A stretch of 16,987 bases of DNA from Acanthamoeba sp. SK_2022b (Eukaryota > Discosea > Longamoebia > Acanthamoebidae), in assembly GCA_027943245.1 (NCBI GenBank), contig JANDJZ010001048.1, positions 1 through 16,987 of the forward strand, given 5' to 3'. The notes under the pieces were generated by a model. The model worked only from the letters and a program-made list of their open reading frames with translations. It ran no database searches and was not told the origin of the DNA. Shown here in pieces: positions 1 through 9,496 of the stretch (the first letter of the stretch is position 1; the number at the start of each line of letters is the position of its first letter). The position numbers were made by a program, and so were the translations under genes.

Positions 1-1
1 C

Positions 2-208
2 GGGCGCACGGGCAACCTGCCGGGCCGCAAGCGCAAGCGGCTCACGGTGGCTGACTGGCGGGAGAAGGTGGAGCGGTTCGCGCTGGACACGATGCACTCC
101 CCGAGCCCCTTTCGTGCGACCTCCATCTTCCAGGTGGAGTGCTTCTGTTGCGGCTATGCTGTCAACATGAACAAACCTGGTACCACACACAACAACAACA
201 ACAACAAC

Positions 209-257
<49 letters not shown>

Positions 258-1366
258 CACGGGCGTGTGCTTATGTGTCACGGCGGCGGCAGCCCAATTG
301 TACTATTTGCGGCGGCACGTGGAGGGCGTGCGGCCAGACATACGGACGAGCAACCACGCGAAGAACTACCAGCGATGGCAGCGACAATACCAGGGCGGCG
401 TCAACATGGACGAGGTGCGAGCCCTCAATACTCCCCGTGGACCCCGTGCAAAGCGCCGGCGACGACCACGCGTGCTCGCCGTGAGCAGTCCACTGTGTGG
501 CCTCAGGGCCAAAGGCCTTTGCGTTGCTCATCGTTGTCGTCGTCGTCGTGGCGCGCGTGCAGTTGCCGCCACTGCCACGGGAGCCGAAGAGGCAGAGAGC
601 ACAGGGCCCGACGGCCGAGGATGAGGGCGACGAGGAGTTGGACCGTGGCGAGTTCAGCACCGAAGAGGACCACAGCGAACACGAACACTCGCCGTCGTCG
701 ACGGCGTCAACATCGTCATCGTCATCGTCGTCGTCGTCGTCGTCGTCATTGACTTCGTCTTCGTTGTTGTCGTCCGCGTCGTCGATTTCTACCTACGCCG
801 ACCAGGGCGAGGCCGGCCAACAGGATCTGCAGCACGACGAAGTAACGCATCAACAGCTCGACCACCACCCCCACCTTCAGCAGCAGCAGCATCAGCAGCC
901 TCACCACCACCCTCATCACGGCCACCACATCGCAGCCGCGCCGGACAACAACCCACACTCCTTCCACAACTCGATCGTGTCGACGCCGCTGCCGTTGCTC
1001 GCGCACGCCGCGCCGGGTCTGGCCTCGCCCATGGCCCACCTGATCACCTCGCATCTGCTCTCGCCGCTCGCCTTCTCCCCGCCCCACAACCACCTTCATC
1101 CTACTCAGCAGCACCAGCACCAGCTACAGCAACAGCACCAGCAGCCTCATCAGCTTCTGCATCATCATCATCATCATCATCAGCCCCAAGTTCACAACAG
1201 CCATGACGCGGTCTCCAGCATGAACGCCGGTGTTGATCAGGGTAGTGGGCTGTACTCTTTGCCGCCATTGCTCCTCACCACCACACACCACCAACTCAAT
1301 CACCACCACCATCACCACCATCTCCACTACTCCACCCCACAACTCGACAAGGAGCCACGACTGTAA
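2..1366 (+). CDS. Partial nuclear-type protein: Cys/His cluster, basic stretch and Ser/Gln/His-rich tail
   Basis: The 5' end lies outside the window. Three exons fit: 2-179, 293-414 and 563-1366, giving 367 residues to the TAA. Intron 1 (180-292) starts GTACCA and holds (CAA)n then (CA)n. Intron 2 (415-562) starts GTGCGA. Phases agree at both junctions. The N-terminal part begins with a basic GRKRKR run (possible nuclear localisation signal), then a CFCCG cluster, and after the junction histidines in RRHVEG and SNHAKNY. The spacing is loosely like a BED/C2H2 zinc finger. A second basic patch (PREPKRQRA) leads into an acidic segment, a long Ser run (about 692-790), then Gln/His-rich blocks with a seven-His run near 1159-1180 and another His block near 1300-1320. 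I do not recognise the family. DNA binding is inferred. The GTG at 47 is an internal Val codon, not a start. Confidence 0.6.
180..292 (+). repeat. Intronic (CAA)n/(CA)n array
   Basis: Inside intron 1 of the first gene, about seven CAA units (190-210) are followed directly by an uninterrupted (CA)n run (211-256). The intron begins GTACCA and ends GGCAG. The run is in CA orientation in the sense strand. Confidence 0.9.
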
Positions 1367-1549
1367 ATTTCTGTTTATTATTGTAATTAAATGAATCTTA
1401 ATAATATATATATAACCGCACCTCTCTACGTCGAGCCTTTGATCGCAAGTGCCACGTAGACGAGGACCTAAGGCGAACTGGTGGTGGAGCTTGGCCATAT
1501 CTGGCTCTTGGACATCCGTATCTGGTACCCTTTGACCAAATGCACCAAT

Positions 1550-1567
1550 GTGGTCCAGGTGAGCGTG
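1550..1567 (-). pseudogene. Possible metallo-beta-lactamase-fold exon or relic (HxHxDH motif)
   Basis: Reading 1567 down to 1550 gives HAHLDH, and the surrounding residues read VYTHAHLDHIGAFGQRVPD in one open frame. This is the zinc-binding signature of the metallo-beta-lactamase fold, in its usual setting of a hydrophobic strand before and Gly after. The open frame extends roughly from 1620 to 1410, but I could not find flanking exons, a start or the other metal-binding motifs. The coordinates mark the motif only. It may be a gene fragment, a decayed copy, or one exon of a minus-strand gene I cannot assemble. Confidence 0.3.
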
Positions 1568-1768
1568 CGTGTAAACACGTTGTGGCGTTGAGGTTACACT
1601 GCAAGCCATGAATGTGTGGAATGTAAGCCCTGTACATGGCGAAGTCGGCGACTGGTCATGGGTGCCACCTCTTGTTGCAACGCTCAAGTACAGGGGAGCA
1701 GGGGAGGGCGGTTCTCAGCAATCACTGCAGACGCCGAACTGGTAGCAGAGGTGACCGAAGAGACCACG

Positions 1769-1776
1769 TATTTAAG
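1769..1776 (+). promoter_or_regulatory. TATA-like element upstream of the small gene at 1945
   Basis: TATTTAAG lies in a GC-rich setting about 170 bases before the ATG. It resembles the TATA-like boxes before the other two small genes in the window. It is a sequence match only. Confidence 0.3.
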
Positions 1777-1944
1777 AGCTAGCCACTCCGTCAACACTTG
1801 TGCAGTCACGCGTTGCGTCCACACCTCCTCAACCATCGTTGCAGTCCCCTCCTCTTAGCGACCTCCCTCACCTTCTAGACCTCTCAACGACGACGTGCTG
1901 CGCAGACTTTGGGCTGACAACTCACGTCACTACCCCCTGCGTCA

Positions 1945-2352
1945 ATGAAGCTGCCGTCGCTTCGCGTTGGACGACGTGCGGTCAAGCAGAAGCCGCGAAG
2001 CGACAGCCTGACCCAGGATGCCAAGGCCAGACAGCGAGCCATAGCGCTGGCCAAGTGGGAGATGGCCCTTTTCGAGGAGAAGCACGGCCTGGCCCCTTCA
2101 TCCGTGCCTGAGATGGAGTCAAGGCGAACGAGGCCACGACTTCTCTCAGACATAGTAGCGACTGAAGAGAGCACGCCAAACCAACCAGCCGGAGGAGAAG
2201 ATGAAGAGCCCGACGTGGAGCTCCTCCGACCGTGCAGCCCGGGCTTCAAGACACTCGATTCGTACGAAGTCGAACGAAGACGCATCGTGCAGGTGATGAC
2301 CTGCTGGCGCCTTAGCCATCCCAACAACCAGGGCCCGCAACGAGAGGCGTAG
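1945..2352 (+). CDS. Small intronless gene, unknown function (135 aa)
   Basis: A single open frame runs from ATG 1945 to TAG 2352. The N-terminus is basic (KLPSLRVGRRAVKQKPRSD). A predicted helix follows, with ALAKWEMALFEEKHG near residues 33-50, then a disordered-looking acidic stretch (GGEDEEPDVE) and a C-terminal charged helix (YEVERRRIVQVM). There is no signal peptide or membrane segment. I do not recognise the family. The W-E-x-x-L-F-E segment faintly recalls the FAM13-type helical motif, but that is too weak to name. A TATA-like box lies upstream. A TGTACATGTACA palindrome lies about 40 bases past the stop. The ATG is chosen because it is the first in frame. Coding status rests on the open frame, codon composition and the promoter-like element. 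Confidence 0.5.
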   Translation: MKLPSLRVGRRAVKQKPRSDSLTQDAKARQRAIALAKWEMALFEEKHGLAPSSVPEMESRRTRPRLLSDIVATEESTPNQPAGGEDEEPDVELLRPCSPGFKTLDSYEVERRRIVQVMTCWRLSHPNNQGPQREA

Positions 2353-2775
2353 ATGTTGAGGCTGCTCAGATCGGTGGGGATATGTTGCTGTCTGTACATG
2401 TACATAAACTGAGTTCAGTTGTGGAGACGCACCAGGAGTCAGTTAGTGCTCACACTTGCCAACACCACACTTGCTACACTGTACACGCAAACAAGCGCTC
2501 ACTCACCCTTCTTGACTGTAGGCTCCCAAAATGATCTCTTCCCCAGCGCAACACTGTCCCCTTTTGCTGGCGAAGAAGCGCCAAGCTGCCGCAGTTGGTT
2601 GACAGGAGCGGAAGCTTGAACGCCGCTGGCAACCTCGGCGGCAGTCACGTCGCCCATGCAGGCCCTCGACAGGTCATCAATGATGAGTCGAGAGTTTGGA
2701 AAGCAAGAGTGAAAGAGGAGCGAGGTTGCAACGGGCAACCACATATCACTGCACAGTTTGAAGTACATGTGGACA
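2353..2775. other. Convergent intergenic region
   Basis: This spacer separates the 3' end of the small plus gene from the 3' end of the minus-strand transporter. It has a perfect 12-base palindrome TGTACATGTACA at 2393-2404. On the minus strand a frame ending near 2499 (GVQASAPVNQLRQL...) uses plausible codons. It could be an alternative terminal exon of the transporter, but no donor/acceptor pair with matching phase was found. Nothing else is supported. Confidence 0.4.
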
Positions 2776-4537
2776 TCATTGCAGAGTGGAGGATGGAGTG
2801 TGGAGGAAGGTAAGAACTCCGGTGTTGCCGGAGGGAGTGCTGATCTGCTCTAGGCTCTTGCCCGCCGTTTCGTCTATGAACCCAAGCGTCACCAACGCGC
2901 CCAGCGCAGCCACTGCCCCGCATAGTGCGAACACCAACTCCAGGCCCCACGCCTCCAGCACGTTCGCCATAACCACTGCAAAGTGCCCGACGGACAAGCT
3001 CAGCAATTGAATCATCAACAGGAAAGAGAGTTGGGACGCACGGGAGCCAAGAGCGGCACCGAGCTTGCCTGCAGCAGCCGAGACGCCGTGGCAGGTGGCC
3101 CTCACCTCTGTCGGGAAGCTCTCTGCTGCAAGCACATAGGTGGTCGTGTTGGGGCCGGCATTGGTCAAGAAGAACGAGAGCGCATACAACGCAAGGAACG
3201 GCCAGTAGTGCGACTTGACGCTTGCATACACCCCCGCCATGATGAAGTAGAGCACCGCCATGAGCGCGAAGCCCGATAGTTGGAGCCACTTGCGGCCGAT
3301 ACGCGTCTCGATGAGATACACCGCCGCCCAGTAGCCGGGCACGGCTGCAAGGGCAAGAACGATGTTGGACTGACTCACAGCCACAAGTTCGTGGACGGTC
3401 TGGCTCTTGCCACCAGAGGATATCTCGAGAACCTGGGCTGAGAAGAGGCCATTGGCGTAGAAGGTGATGTCGAGCAGGAACCAGGTGCCTGCCGTGCCCA
3501 CCAACCGGCGCCAGTACTGGCGTAGCGCCTGCTTCCACACCACAGTTGCCTGCTGAGCTTTGGCCGCTCTGGTCAACTCGAAGCGCTCGGTCTCCTGCAT
3601 CGTGAGCCTGCCAGTCCCCTTCTCACGGTCAGGAGCGCGCCAATCGCGAATAGCGTACGTTGGTTGGATAGGTGCACCGGAAGTAGAAGGTGAGCAAGCC
3701 TGGAATTGCCCCGACTGCAATGCACAGCCGCCACGTGATATCGAGAGCGGAAGACGGCATAAGCGCGAGCATGGCCCACGAGACCACAGCGGAAGTTAGC
3801 GCTCCGATGCCCTGCATCGAAAACACTGCCGCCGTCAGTCTGCCTCGAGAGCTGGTCTTGGCCGACTCAGCTGTGTTCCAAGACAAACGTCAGCTTATGG
3901 TGGTAAGCGGTTGCATGGGCGTCGTGATGACGAAGAACAACCTGTGATGGTGGCAGAGAGAGGGTACTCTCCTCCAATGCCCACCCCCAGTACGAACCGG
4001 ATGACAGCCAACACTACGGCAATGGAGATTGGCCCTAGAGGATAGGCACATGCGCTGGCCAGTGTGCCCAAGATCACAAGCGACAGCGTGGCCACGAAAC
4101 CTTTCCTTCGTCCTATCTGCTCATTACATGAACCGGTGGCAGTGAACATGTGCATGCGTTTTTCTTAGTCGCGGAGGCTCAGGGTAAGACAACCTTGTCA
4201 GCGACTATGCCGAAACCGATCTGGCCTACGAGGGCGCCGGCCAGCACGGCTGATGAGATCCAGCCCTTCTCCGAGGCGGTAATGCCACGATTGTTGGCCA
4301 GTATGAGCAGGACGATGTTTATCACAAACCTGTCCCAGAGAAACTAAGCGCATGTGGCAGGAGGGAGGGGTGAACGCACAGGTCGTAGGCGTCAGAGAGG
4401 AAGCCCACTCCCGACACTGCGGCTTTTTTGAAGGCAGGCCACCAGGGCTCCGAGGCTTCTGGGGGCGAAGAGAGACCCCCCAGGAAAAGCTCCTCTTCGC
4501 TGACGCTGCCGTAGCGGACACTGCCGGAGGTAGCCAT
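2776..4537 (-). CDS. Phosphate:H+ symporter-type MFS transporter (PHO84/PHT1-like)
   Basis: Five exons on the minus strand: 4537-4380, 4329-4194, 4116-3942, 3870-3678 and 3607-2776. All phases agree and give 497 residues, usual for the family. Introns are 50-77 bp. Motifs appear in family order: SGVGFLSDAYDLFVINIV in TM1 (across intron 1), the MFS loop ADKIGRRKG (across intron 2), GIGGEYPLSATIT in TM4, then FYFRLTMQETERFELTR (across intron 4), LLDITFYANGLFSAQ, and the C-terminal signature GPNTTTYVLAAESFPTEVRA followed by GVSAAAGKLGA. The end reads FIDETAGKSLEQIS plus a short tail. The family imports inorganic phosphate with protons across the plasma membrane or a vacuolar membrane. The start ATG 4537 begins an acidic cytosolic N-terminus. 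The last residues of the tail are less certain than the rest. It is divergent from the GPI-PLD-like gene, with a 278-bp shared spacer. Confidence 0.88.
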
Positions 4538-4815
4538 CTTGCTTCTTCAGCCACGCCCGTCTGCAATCCAGCTGGGGATAGCCACCAACAACAGCCCACT
4601 GTCCTCACTTCAACCAAACAACTGCAGTTTATCCACCACTAAAAAAGTTGATAAACTTACCTAAAATGATTATATCTTTGATTTTCTTTTTGATTTAATT
4701 GTTAAATATTGGTTAAGGTGGTCGCGGTGATCAGACGCCCGCCAATGTCACCCTTGTCATTGGACGCGGCTGCGGTCTGTGGCAGTCGCACAACCCAGCC
4801 AACTTAATCAACCTC
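4538..4815. promoter_or_regulatory. Shared divergent promoter region
   Basis: This spacer lies between two divergently transcribed genes. The half near the transporter is AT-rich (4640-4715). The half near the GPI-PLD-like gene is GC-rich. CCAAT occurs at about 4742-4746 and its complement ATTGG at about 4759-4763. No clear TATA box was found. Bidirectional promoter activity is inferred from layout. Confidence 0.4.
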
Positions 4816-5336
4816 ATGGGTCGTTACGCGGTGGCATGCAGTGCCGCGGGTTCCCTCCCTTTGGTTCTGGCTCTCCTCTGCCTATTTCCCATGTACGCCC
4901 TCTTTTTGAACTGTTTTTTTTTTTTTTTTAAAGGCAAAGGACGTCGGTCTTGTCGGCAGACCACGGCCTCAGCGTTTACTCTATTTATATTTATTTATTT
5001 ATTTATTTTTGCGCCATAAACATTATTTTAAGTTTTATGAATTGCCACGAGCGTGCGGCCAATGGCAATGCAAATTTATCTTGACCGGTTCCCGCCCATC
5101 AGCGAAGCGGCAGGCTGCGGGGTGACCACACAATGTGGTCGCCCACCGGGCGCAGCAGTGGCTCAGCGACAACTACCCGGGGCTCCGGCCCTACGCCCAG
5201 CTGCTCCGCGAGCCGTCTAACCAGCAGGCCTTCCAGAACGGCGCGGCCTTCCCCGACTGGGGCTACGCGTGCTTGCTCACCGATATCGGCTATCCCAACC
5301 TCCCCAACATGAGCGAGGCCGCACACTGGGTTCGTG

Positions 5337-5398
<62 letters not shown>

Positions 5399-5672
5399 AT
5401 TTGTGATCGTGATTGGACTTACTGAGTGGCTGGCGTGTGCCTGTGTGCGCGTGCGCTCGTACATGTGCAGCCGCCGTTTCAATCGGCGGTGGTGGACCAC
5501 ATCATCAGGCGCTACCCACGCTCGGGCGACGGGGCGTGGCCGGCCCAGGCGCAGAAGCTCATTGCCTTCCTGCTGGGCGTCGTCTCCCACTCGGTCGCCG
5601 ACATCACTTGGCACGACATCGCCATCGCCGAGTCTGTCCAGCAAGGTCACCCGCCCCGCGTCTACCTCTTTC

Positions 5673-5730
<58 letters not shown>

Positions 5731-7022
5731 CGCCGATCACCTGTGTGACATCTGCGCTCAAACTGACGATGAATCGCCATAGGGTTCATCCAAGCTTTGG
5801 CCGAGGCGGACTACTACGTGCGCAACAGTTCGTACAGCGGCACGCAACACTCGGAAGCCGACGCAGGCGGCGAGTTCATGGCCGCCTACGAGCTCGACCT
5901 CTCCTTCCTGTCCGACACCTGGTGCGCGCACCCATACGCTGGCGCCTGCAGCAAGCCCCCCACTCCTTGGCTCTACCTGACGCCTCCCTGCGCGTGTTGG
6001 GGACTCCGCAGGTTCCTGCCCGCAGACGACCTCGCGCAGGTCTTTGCCGCGCTCAACTTCAGCGTGCCGCCGCTGGTCATCCGCGCGTGCAACGCCGAAC
6101 TCTACGCCGAGGTGATGGCCATCAAGGTACCATCCCTTCTTAACTTCGATGGAAATCATTTAATTGTTATTTATTTTTAAATTGAAAAACATCGAAACGT
6201 TTGGTGTAGTACATGGGCAAGATTCTGTACCCCGAGTATGCAGCCGACGCTCCGTTCATGGTCGACTTCTACCAGGACTACTGGCTGGGTACCGTATCTT
6301 TGATCGTTATAATGATTTCTATATAATAATAAAAATAATAAAAATAATAATAATATGATTTTACAAAATACGAATTCAGGCGGGGTGAACGACATGGCGA
6401 CGTGGACCACGCAGTGCTGGCCCAGCGTGATGGCCGGCCTGGACACGGGCCGGCCCATCCGGTTCTGCTTCGAAGAGCGGGGCGGCGCACCCGTGCTCCG
6501 CCCCTCCCCCGCGCTCATGCTCGCGCGGCAGGTACGCGCAGCACAGCCACCTGCCCTTCACCGCGAGCCTCACGCCTCCCTCACCACCATCACGCCTCCG
6601 CCGCCGCCGCCACACGCGCGAAGCTGCGCAGAGCGGGCCTGGCCAAGGCCCTGCGCCCCTACGCCCGGCAGATCGACTTTGACCAATTCGACGCTCCGTA
6701 TGGGCCCTCCCCAAGCTCGCTGCGCTCTGGCGCCTGCGGCGGAGATCTGGTGGCGGTGGCGACGATGGACTGATGTCCCGACGACGATCGTCGTTTGTCG
6801 TGTGCACGCGTGTCCGCGCAGGGGCGGCGTCCTGTTCTCCCGCCCCAAGGTCATCGGGCCTGGGCCAGGGCTCGGCCCCCACTCGCACGAGGCGATCGGA
6901 GCGAAACCGACGGGGAGCCCCGTGGCAGCGTCGCAGCAGTGCGTACCGCAAACCGGGCCCGACTCTGGCACTTCCATCACCTACTCGTATGCTCTCCCCT
7001 CCAATCCCAGCTTCAAACGTGA

Positions 7023-7084
<62 letters not shown>

Positions 7085-7926
7085 CACACACACACATCAC
7101 ACACGCACACGCACACATGACGGTCGATCGCCTGTGCAGATGTGGAGTGGGAGATGTTGCAGGCCGGTGTGGTGGTGCTGCTCGACGTGGAGCGAGACCT
7201 CATGGGCCGGGGCAACGTCACGATCGACAAACTGAGTGCGCACGCCCAACCGGTCACCGGTGCGTCCAACTCGGAGAGCGTTTTTGACGTGCGTGGGGGG
7301 GTTCCCCTTTGTGGCGCAGGGCCGCGCACGACGCTCCAGTCCGAACAGAGCTACGCCCGCTTCGGCGAGTTCTTGACCTTTGCCGACCTCAAGTACCGTC
7401 CCTGTCACAGTCATCCTCATTTGTCTGTTTGCGTTTGACCAAACAAAAAACCTCAATCACTAGCCGAGACGGGGTTGACGATTTGGTGGTCGCGGAGCCC
7501 CACTTTGACGACGAGGCGGGAACGGACGCCGGAGCTGTCTTTGCGTGGAGCGGCGGCGCAGGTTTCCCGGAGGGCACGGTCGCCGGTTCGGTAAGTCTTC
7601 ATTTTCATTTTACTTTTTGTATTATTATTTGCATATTTGATTTTTATTTTTTTTCCCCACAGGAAGCGGCGTCGATGTGCCTCCGGTCGGTGAAACCGTT
7701 CGCTCTTTACGGCCTACGAGCGGCAGTGGTGCTCGACTTCAACGGCGACGGCGAGCCGGACCTTCTGCTGGCTGGACCGCGCGACACGACCAGCCGCGAC
7801 GCGACACACGTATGGCGAACTTTTCCTCCTGGCTCTTTCTTTTTGTTTGAAGATGACGGTCAACACGCACGCACGCGCGCACACACACCATAGGCGGGCT
7901 CCGTTTCGTTGGTTCTCACTGGATGA
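4816..7926 (+). CDS. Secreted GPI-specific phospholipase D-like protein (frame break in exon 2, short propeller)
   Basis: The family cleaves GPI anchors with an N-terminal zinc-phospholipase domain followed by an FG-GAP propeller. Fourteen exons fit: 4816-4892, 5103-5329, 5471-5645, 5783-5921, 6012-6126, 6210-6288, 6380-6531, 6624-6697, 6822-7018, 7140-7259, 7320-7392, 7464-7590, 7663-7809, 7894-7926. Exon 1 encodes a signal peptide (MGRYAVACSAAGSLPLVLAL). Exon 2 gives CGVTT, then after a 2-base loss VVAHRAQQWL and AFPDWGY. Exon 3 gives LLGVVSHSVADITWHD, exon 4 QHSEADAGGEF, exons 6-7 YWLGGVNDMATWTTQ, all family landmarks with His/Asp metal ligands. FG-GAP-type calcium loops follow: FADLNRDGVDDLVVAEP and VVLDFNGDGEPDLLLAGP. 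With the frame repaired conceptually the product would be about 578 residues, against roughly 840 in animals. Exons 8-9 are the least certain. The last exon is very short. Confidence 0.75.
4893..5102 (+). other. Intron 1 of the GPI-PLD-like gene with T16 tract and TTTA repeats
   Basis: This 210-bp intron separates the signal-peptide exon from the catalytic domain. It begins GTACGC and ends CCCATCAG. It contains a T16 homopolymer (4914-4929) and a TTTA-rich repeat (about 4982-5010). The phase-2 junction gives Ile followed by EAAGCGVTT, a plausible signal-peptidase region. Confidence 0.6.
5339..5397 (+). repeat. Intronic (GT)n array
   Basis: About 59 bases of uninterrupted GT repeat lie in intron 2 (5330-5470) of the GPI-PLD-like gene, starting 9 bases after the donor. 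Sense orientation is TG. Confidence 0.95.
5675..5728 (+). repeat. Intronic (TG)n array
   Basis: About 54 bases of uninterrupted TG repeat lie in intron 3 (5646-5782) of the GPI-PLD-like gene. Sense orientation is TG. Confidence 0.95.
7024..7117 (+). repeat. Intronic (CA)n array, imperfect at its 3' end
   Basis: An uninterrupted (CA)n run (7024-7083) is followed by a degenerate CA-rich stretch with ATC and GC interruptions to 7117. It lies in intron 9 (7019-7139) of the GPI-PLD-like gene. Here the sense strand carries CA, unlike the other arrays of this gene. Confidence 0.9.
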
Positions 7927-8430
7927 GGCTGCACTGGGCGAGGTAGCTTGCACCCCTCTCCCTGTTGCCTTGCAAAATGCAAAAATAGTGTGATTAGCCA
8001 GTGAATGTTCATGAGAACTTCATTTCCTTTGACTGCAAGCTTTGTTCCTGATTGTGCCAGCATGGAGAGTGCCAAACCTTGAAGTTGCCCATGACTCCAT
8101 TGAAGTAGATGGTCCTGGAAAGCAGCCAGAATCCACAGCTGAGTTTCAACAGCTGACATCTTCAACATCAACAACAAAATCATTGACACAACCAGACAAG
8201 ACCTCCAATGGGTCATATTGCAAGCACCCCAGCCTCTCTTAGCATTCCATTCCACATACGTCAAAGTGTACAGGAAGAAAGGTCAAGCTGCTCACTGCAT
8301 GCAAAGACGGAGATGCTCCACCGTGTCGACCCCACTAACTAAATTGCTTCATGGAAAGCAGTGGAACGCCAAGGAGCTCGAGATATTATGCAACATTTTT
8401 ACTATCTTATGTTATTTGTTCAACCTCCCA
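7927..8430. other. Compositionally distinct spacer without a recognised gene
   Basis: This lies between the end of the GPI-PLD-like gene and the start of the carrier. GC is about 43% by hand count over 7981-8220, against 73% in a typical exon line (5521-5580). It lacks the dinucleotide arrays and T-rich tracts of local introns. The minus strand has an unbroken frame of 134 codons (8264-7860) that includes WRSCLVVSMILLLMLKMSAV, similar to nothing I know. No terminal repeats or transposase motif were seen. Confidence 0.45.
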
Positions 8431-9455
8431 ATGGTACACGCGCAACGACAAGGCGTTCCGCCTGCGGTTCAGGCCGGCGACGAGCAGGTTGAAGAGCAGG
8501 CGTTGTCAAGCTTCATTGAAAGTGCGATCCCCCGTTGGATTTATGTTTTTTACAGAAACATTAAAAATACGGCAATTAAAAGAGCAAATCATTTTTAATC
8601 CTTCTTATTCACTACGTTTTCGCGTGTGGTTGTGCATGAACGTTCCAGTTGTGGTGGGAGTGTTGGGTGTTGGCGTGGTGGGCAAGATCATCCAGACCCG
8701 GGCCTGTCACCTCGCGCTCGAGCGCAACAACGCTCACTGGCGAGGTACGGCCTCCTTTACGCTCTTGACCGAATGAGAAGAGTGCTGCCGTGTGCTGACG
8801 ACGTGTGTACCACATCAGGCTTGGCCGCTGCGTTGGCCGACGACGTCAGGCTTTCCGGACAAGCGGCGGTCCAGCTGTGGCGCGAAGAAGATAGCCTCAT
8901 GAGGCTCCTCAAGTACGTCCCAAGCCCCCAATAAAACACATGCGTAGCGCAGCGTGAACGAATGGGACCGTGCCTGCGTCTGATCGGACAGGTGGGGGTT
9001 TGTGATGACGGCGACGGCCTTGCCTTCCGGCGTCTTCTTGAGTAAAACTCCTCCTTCCAGTCTCGCTTGCTGACCTTTGGCGTTGGCCTTGGAGGGCTTG
9101 ACCTTACTGTACGAATGGATGAATGATAGACTACGTCCAGGAACCATTGGATCAGGCGCTCGGCGTGAGCAGGGAGGAGCTGAGCGAGGCAGACGGCTTC
9201 CGTTTCCATCTCAGGTCTACATTCCACGCGTTTTATCACATTTCTTTCATTTCATTTCATTTTATTTTAAATCGTTTTTTTCCTTTTACTCACGATCGCT
9301 CGCAGTCGGGTGGTGAACAACGTCCTCACCGCCATTGTATCGCACCCGTTCAACTGCTTCTCGGGATACTACTTCACGCACACCCTTCCCTCGTGGTACA
9401 CTACACCATACACACCCCCACACTCTCCACTATATACTACTCTACCCCTCTTTCG

Positions 9456-9496
<41 letters not shown>

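Larger units (their letters stand above)
1367..1944. other. Intergenic region with poly(A)-type signal, AT-rich tract and antisense MBL-like motif
   Basis: This 578-bp stretch has no plus-strand gene I can support. ATTAAA at 1386-1391 is a possible poly(A) signal for the upstream gene, followed by an alternating TA tract near 1402-1413. On the minus strand an open frame carries a metallo-beta-lactamase-like THAHLDHIG motif (HxHxDH at 1567-1550, see findings). Near the right end, TATTTAAG at about 1769-1776 could be the core promoter of the next gene, leaving a leader of about 150 bases. Confidence 0.5.

Noticed and set aside
47..484. Open frame beginning at GTG 47 and running through the CA repeat as a Thr/His-rich protein
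   Set aside because: The GTG is an internal codon of an exon entering from outside the window, and the (CA)n belongs to an intron with matching donor and acceptor phases.
4198..4617. Minus-strand frame overlapping the transporter start
   Set aside because: It overlaps exons 1 and 2 in another frame and lacks family resemblance.
5334..5782. Several Cys-Val or Thr-His repeat proteins on both strands at the dinucleotide arrays
   Set aside because: They are translations of (TG)n/(CA)n introns; the same holds near 7024, 9458, 13711, 15335 and 16228.
6698..6821. A second frame break in the GPI-PLD-like gene near 6770
   Set aside because: An intron with donor GTATGG at 6698 and acceptor at 6821 joins DFDQFDAP to GGVLFSRP in the correct phase, so no indel is needed.
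8815..9147. Minus-strand open frame opposite carrier exon 3 and intron 3, reading SKVKPSKANAKGQQARLEGG
   Set aside because: It overlaps a supported exon, has no recognised family and no clear splice partners. Kept only as a remark on the odd intron.
9130..9214. Carrier exon 4 starting at 9130 or 9141 rather than 9173
   Set aside because: The phase after the strong GTACGT donor at 8913 only agrees with the acceptor ending at 9172; the 9141 start would need a poor GTCCCA donor at 8916.
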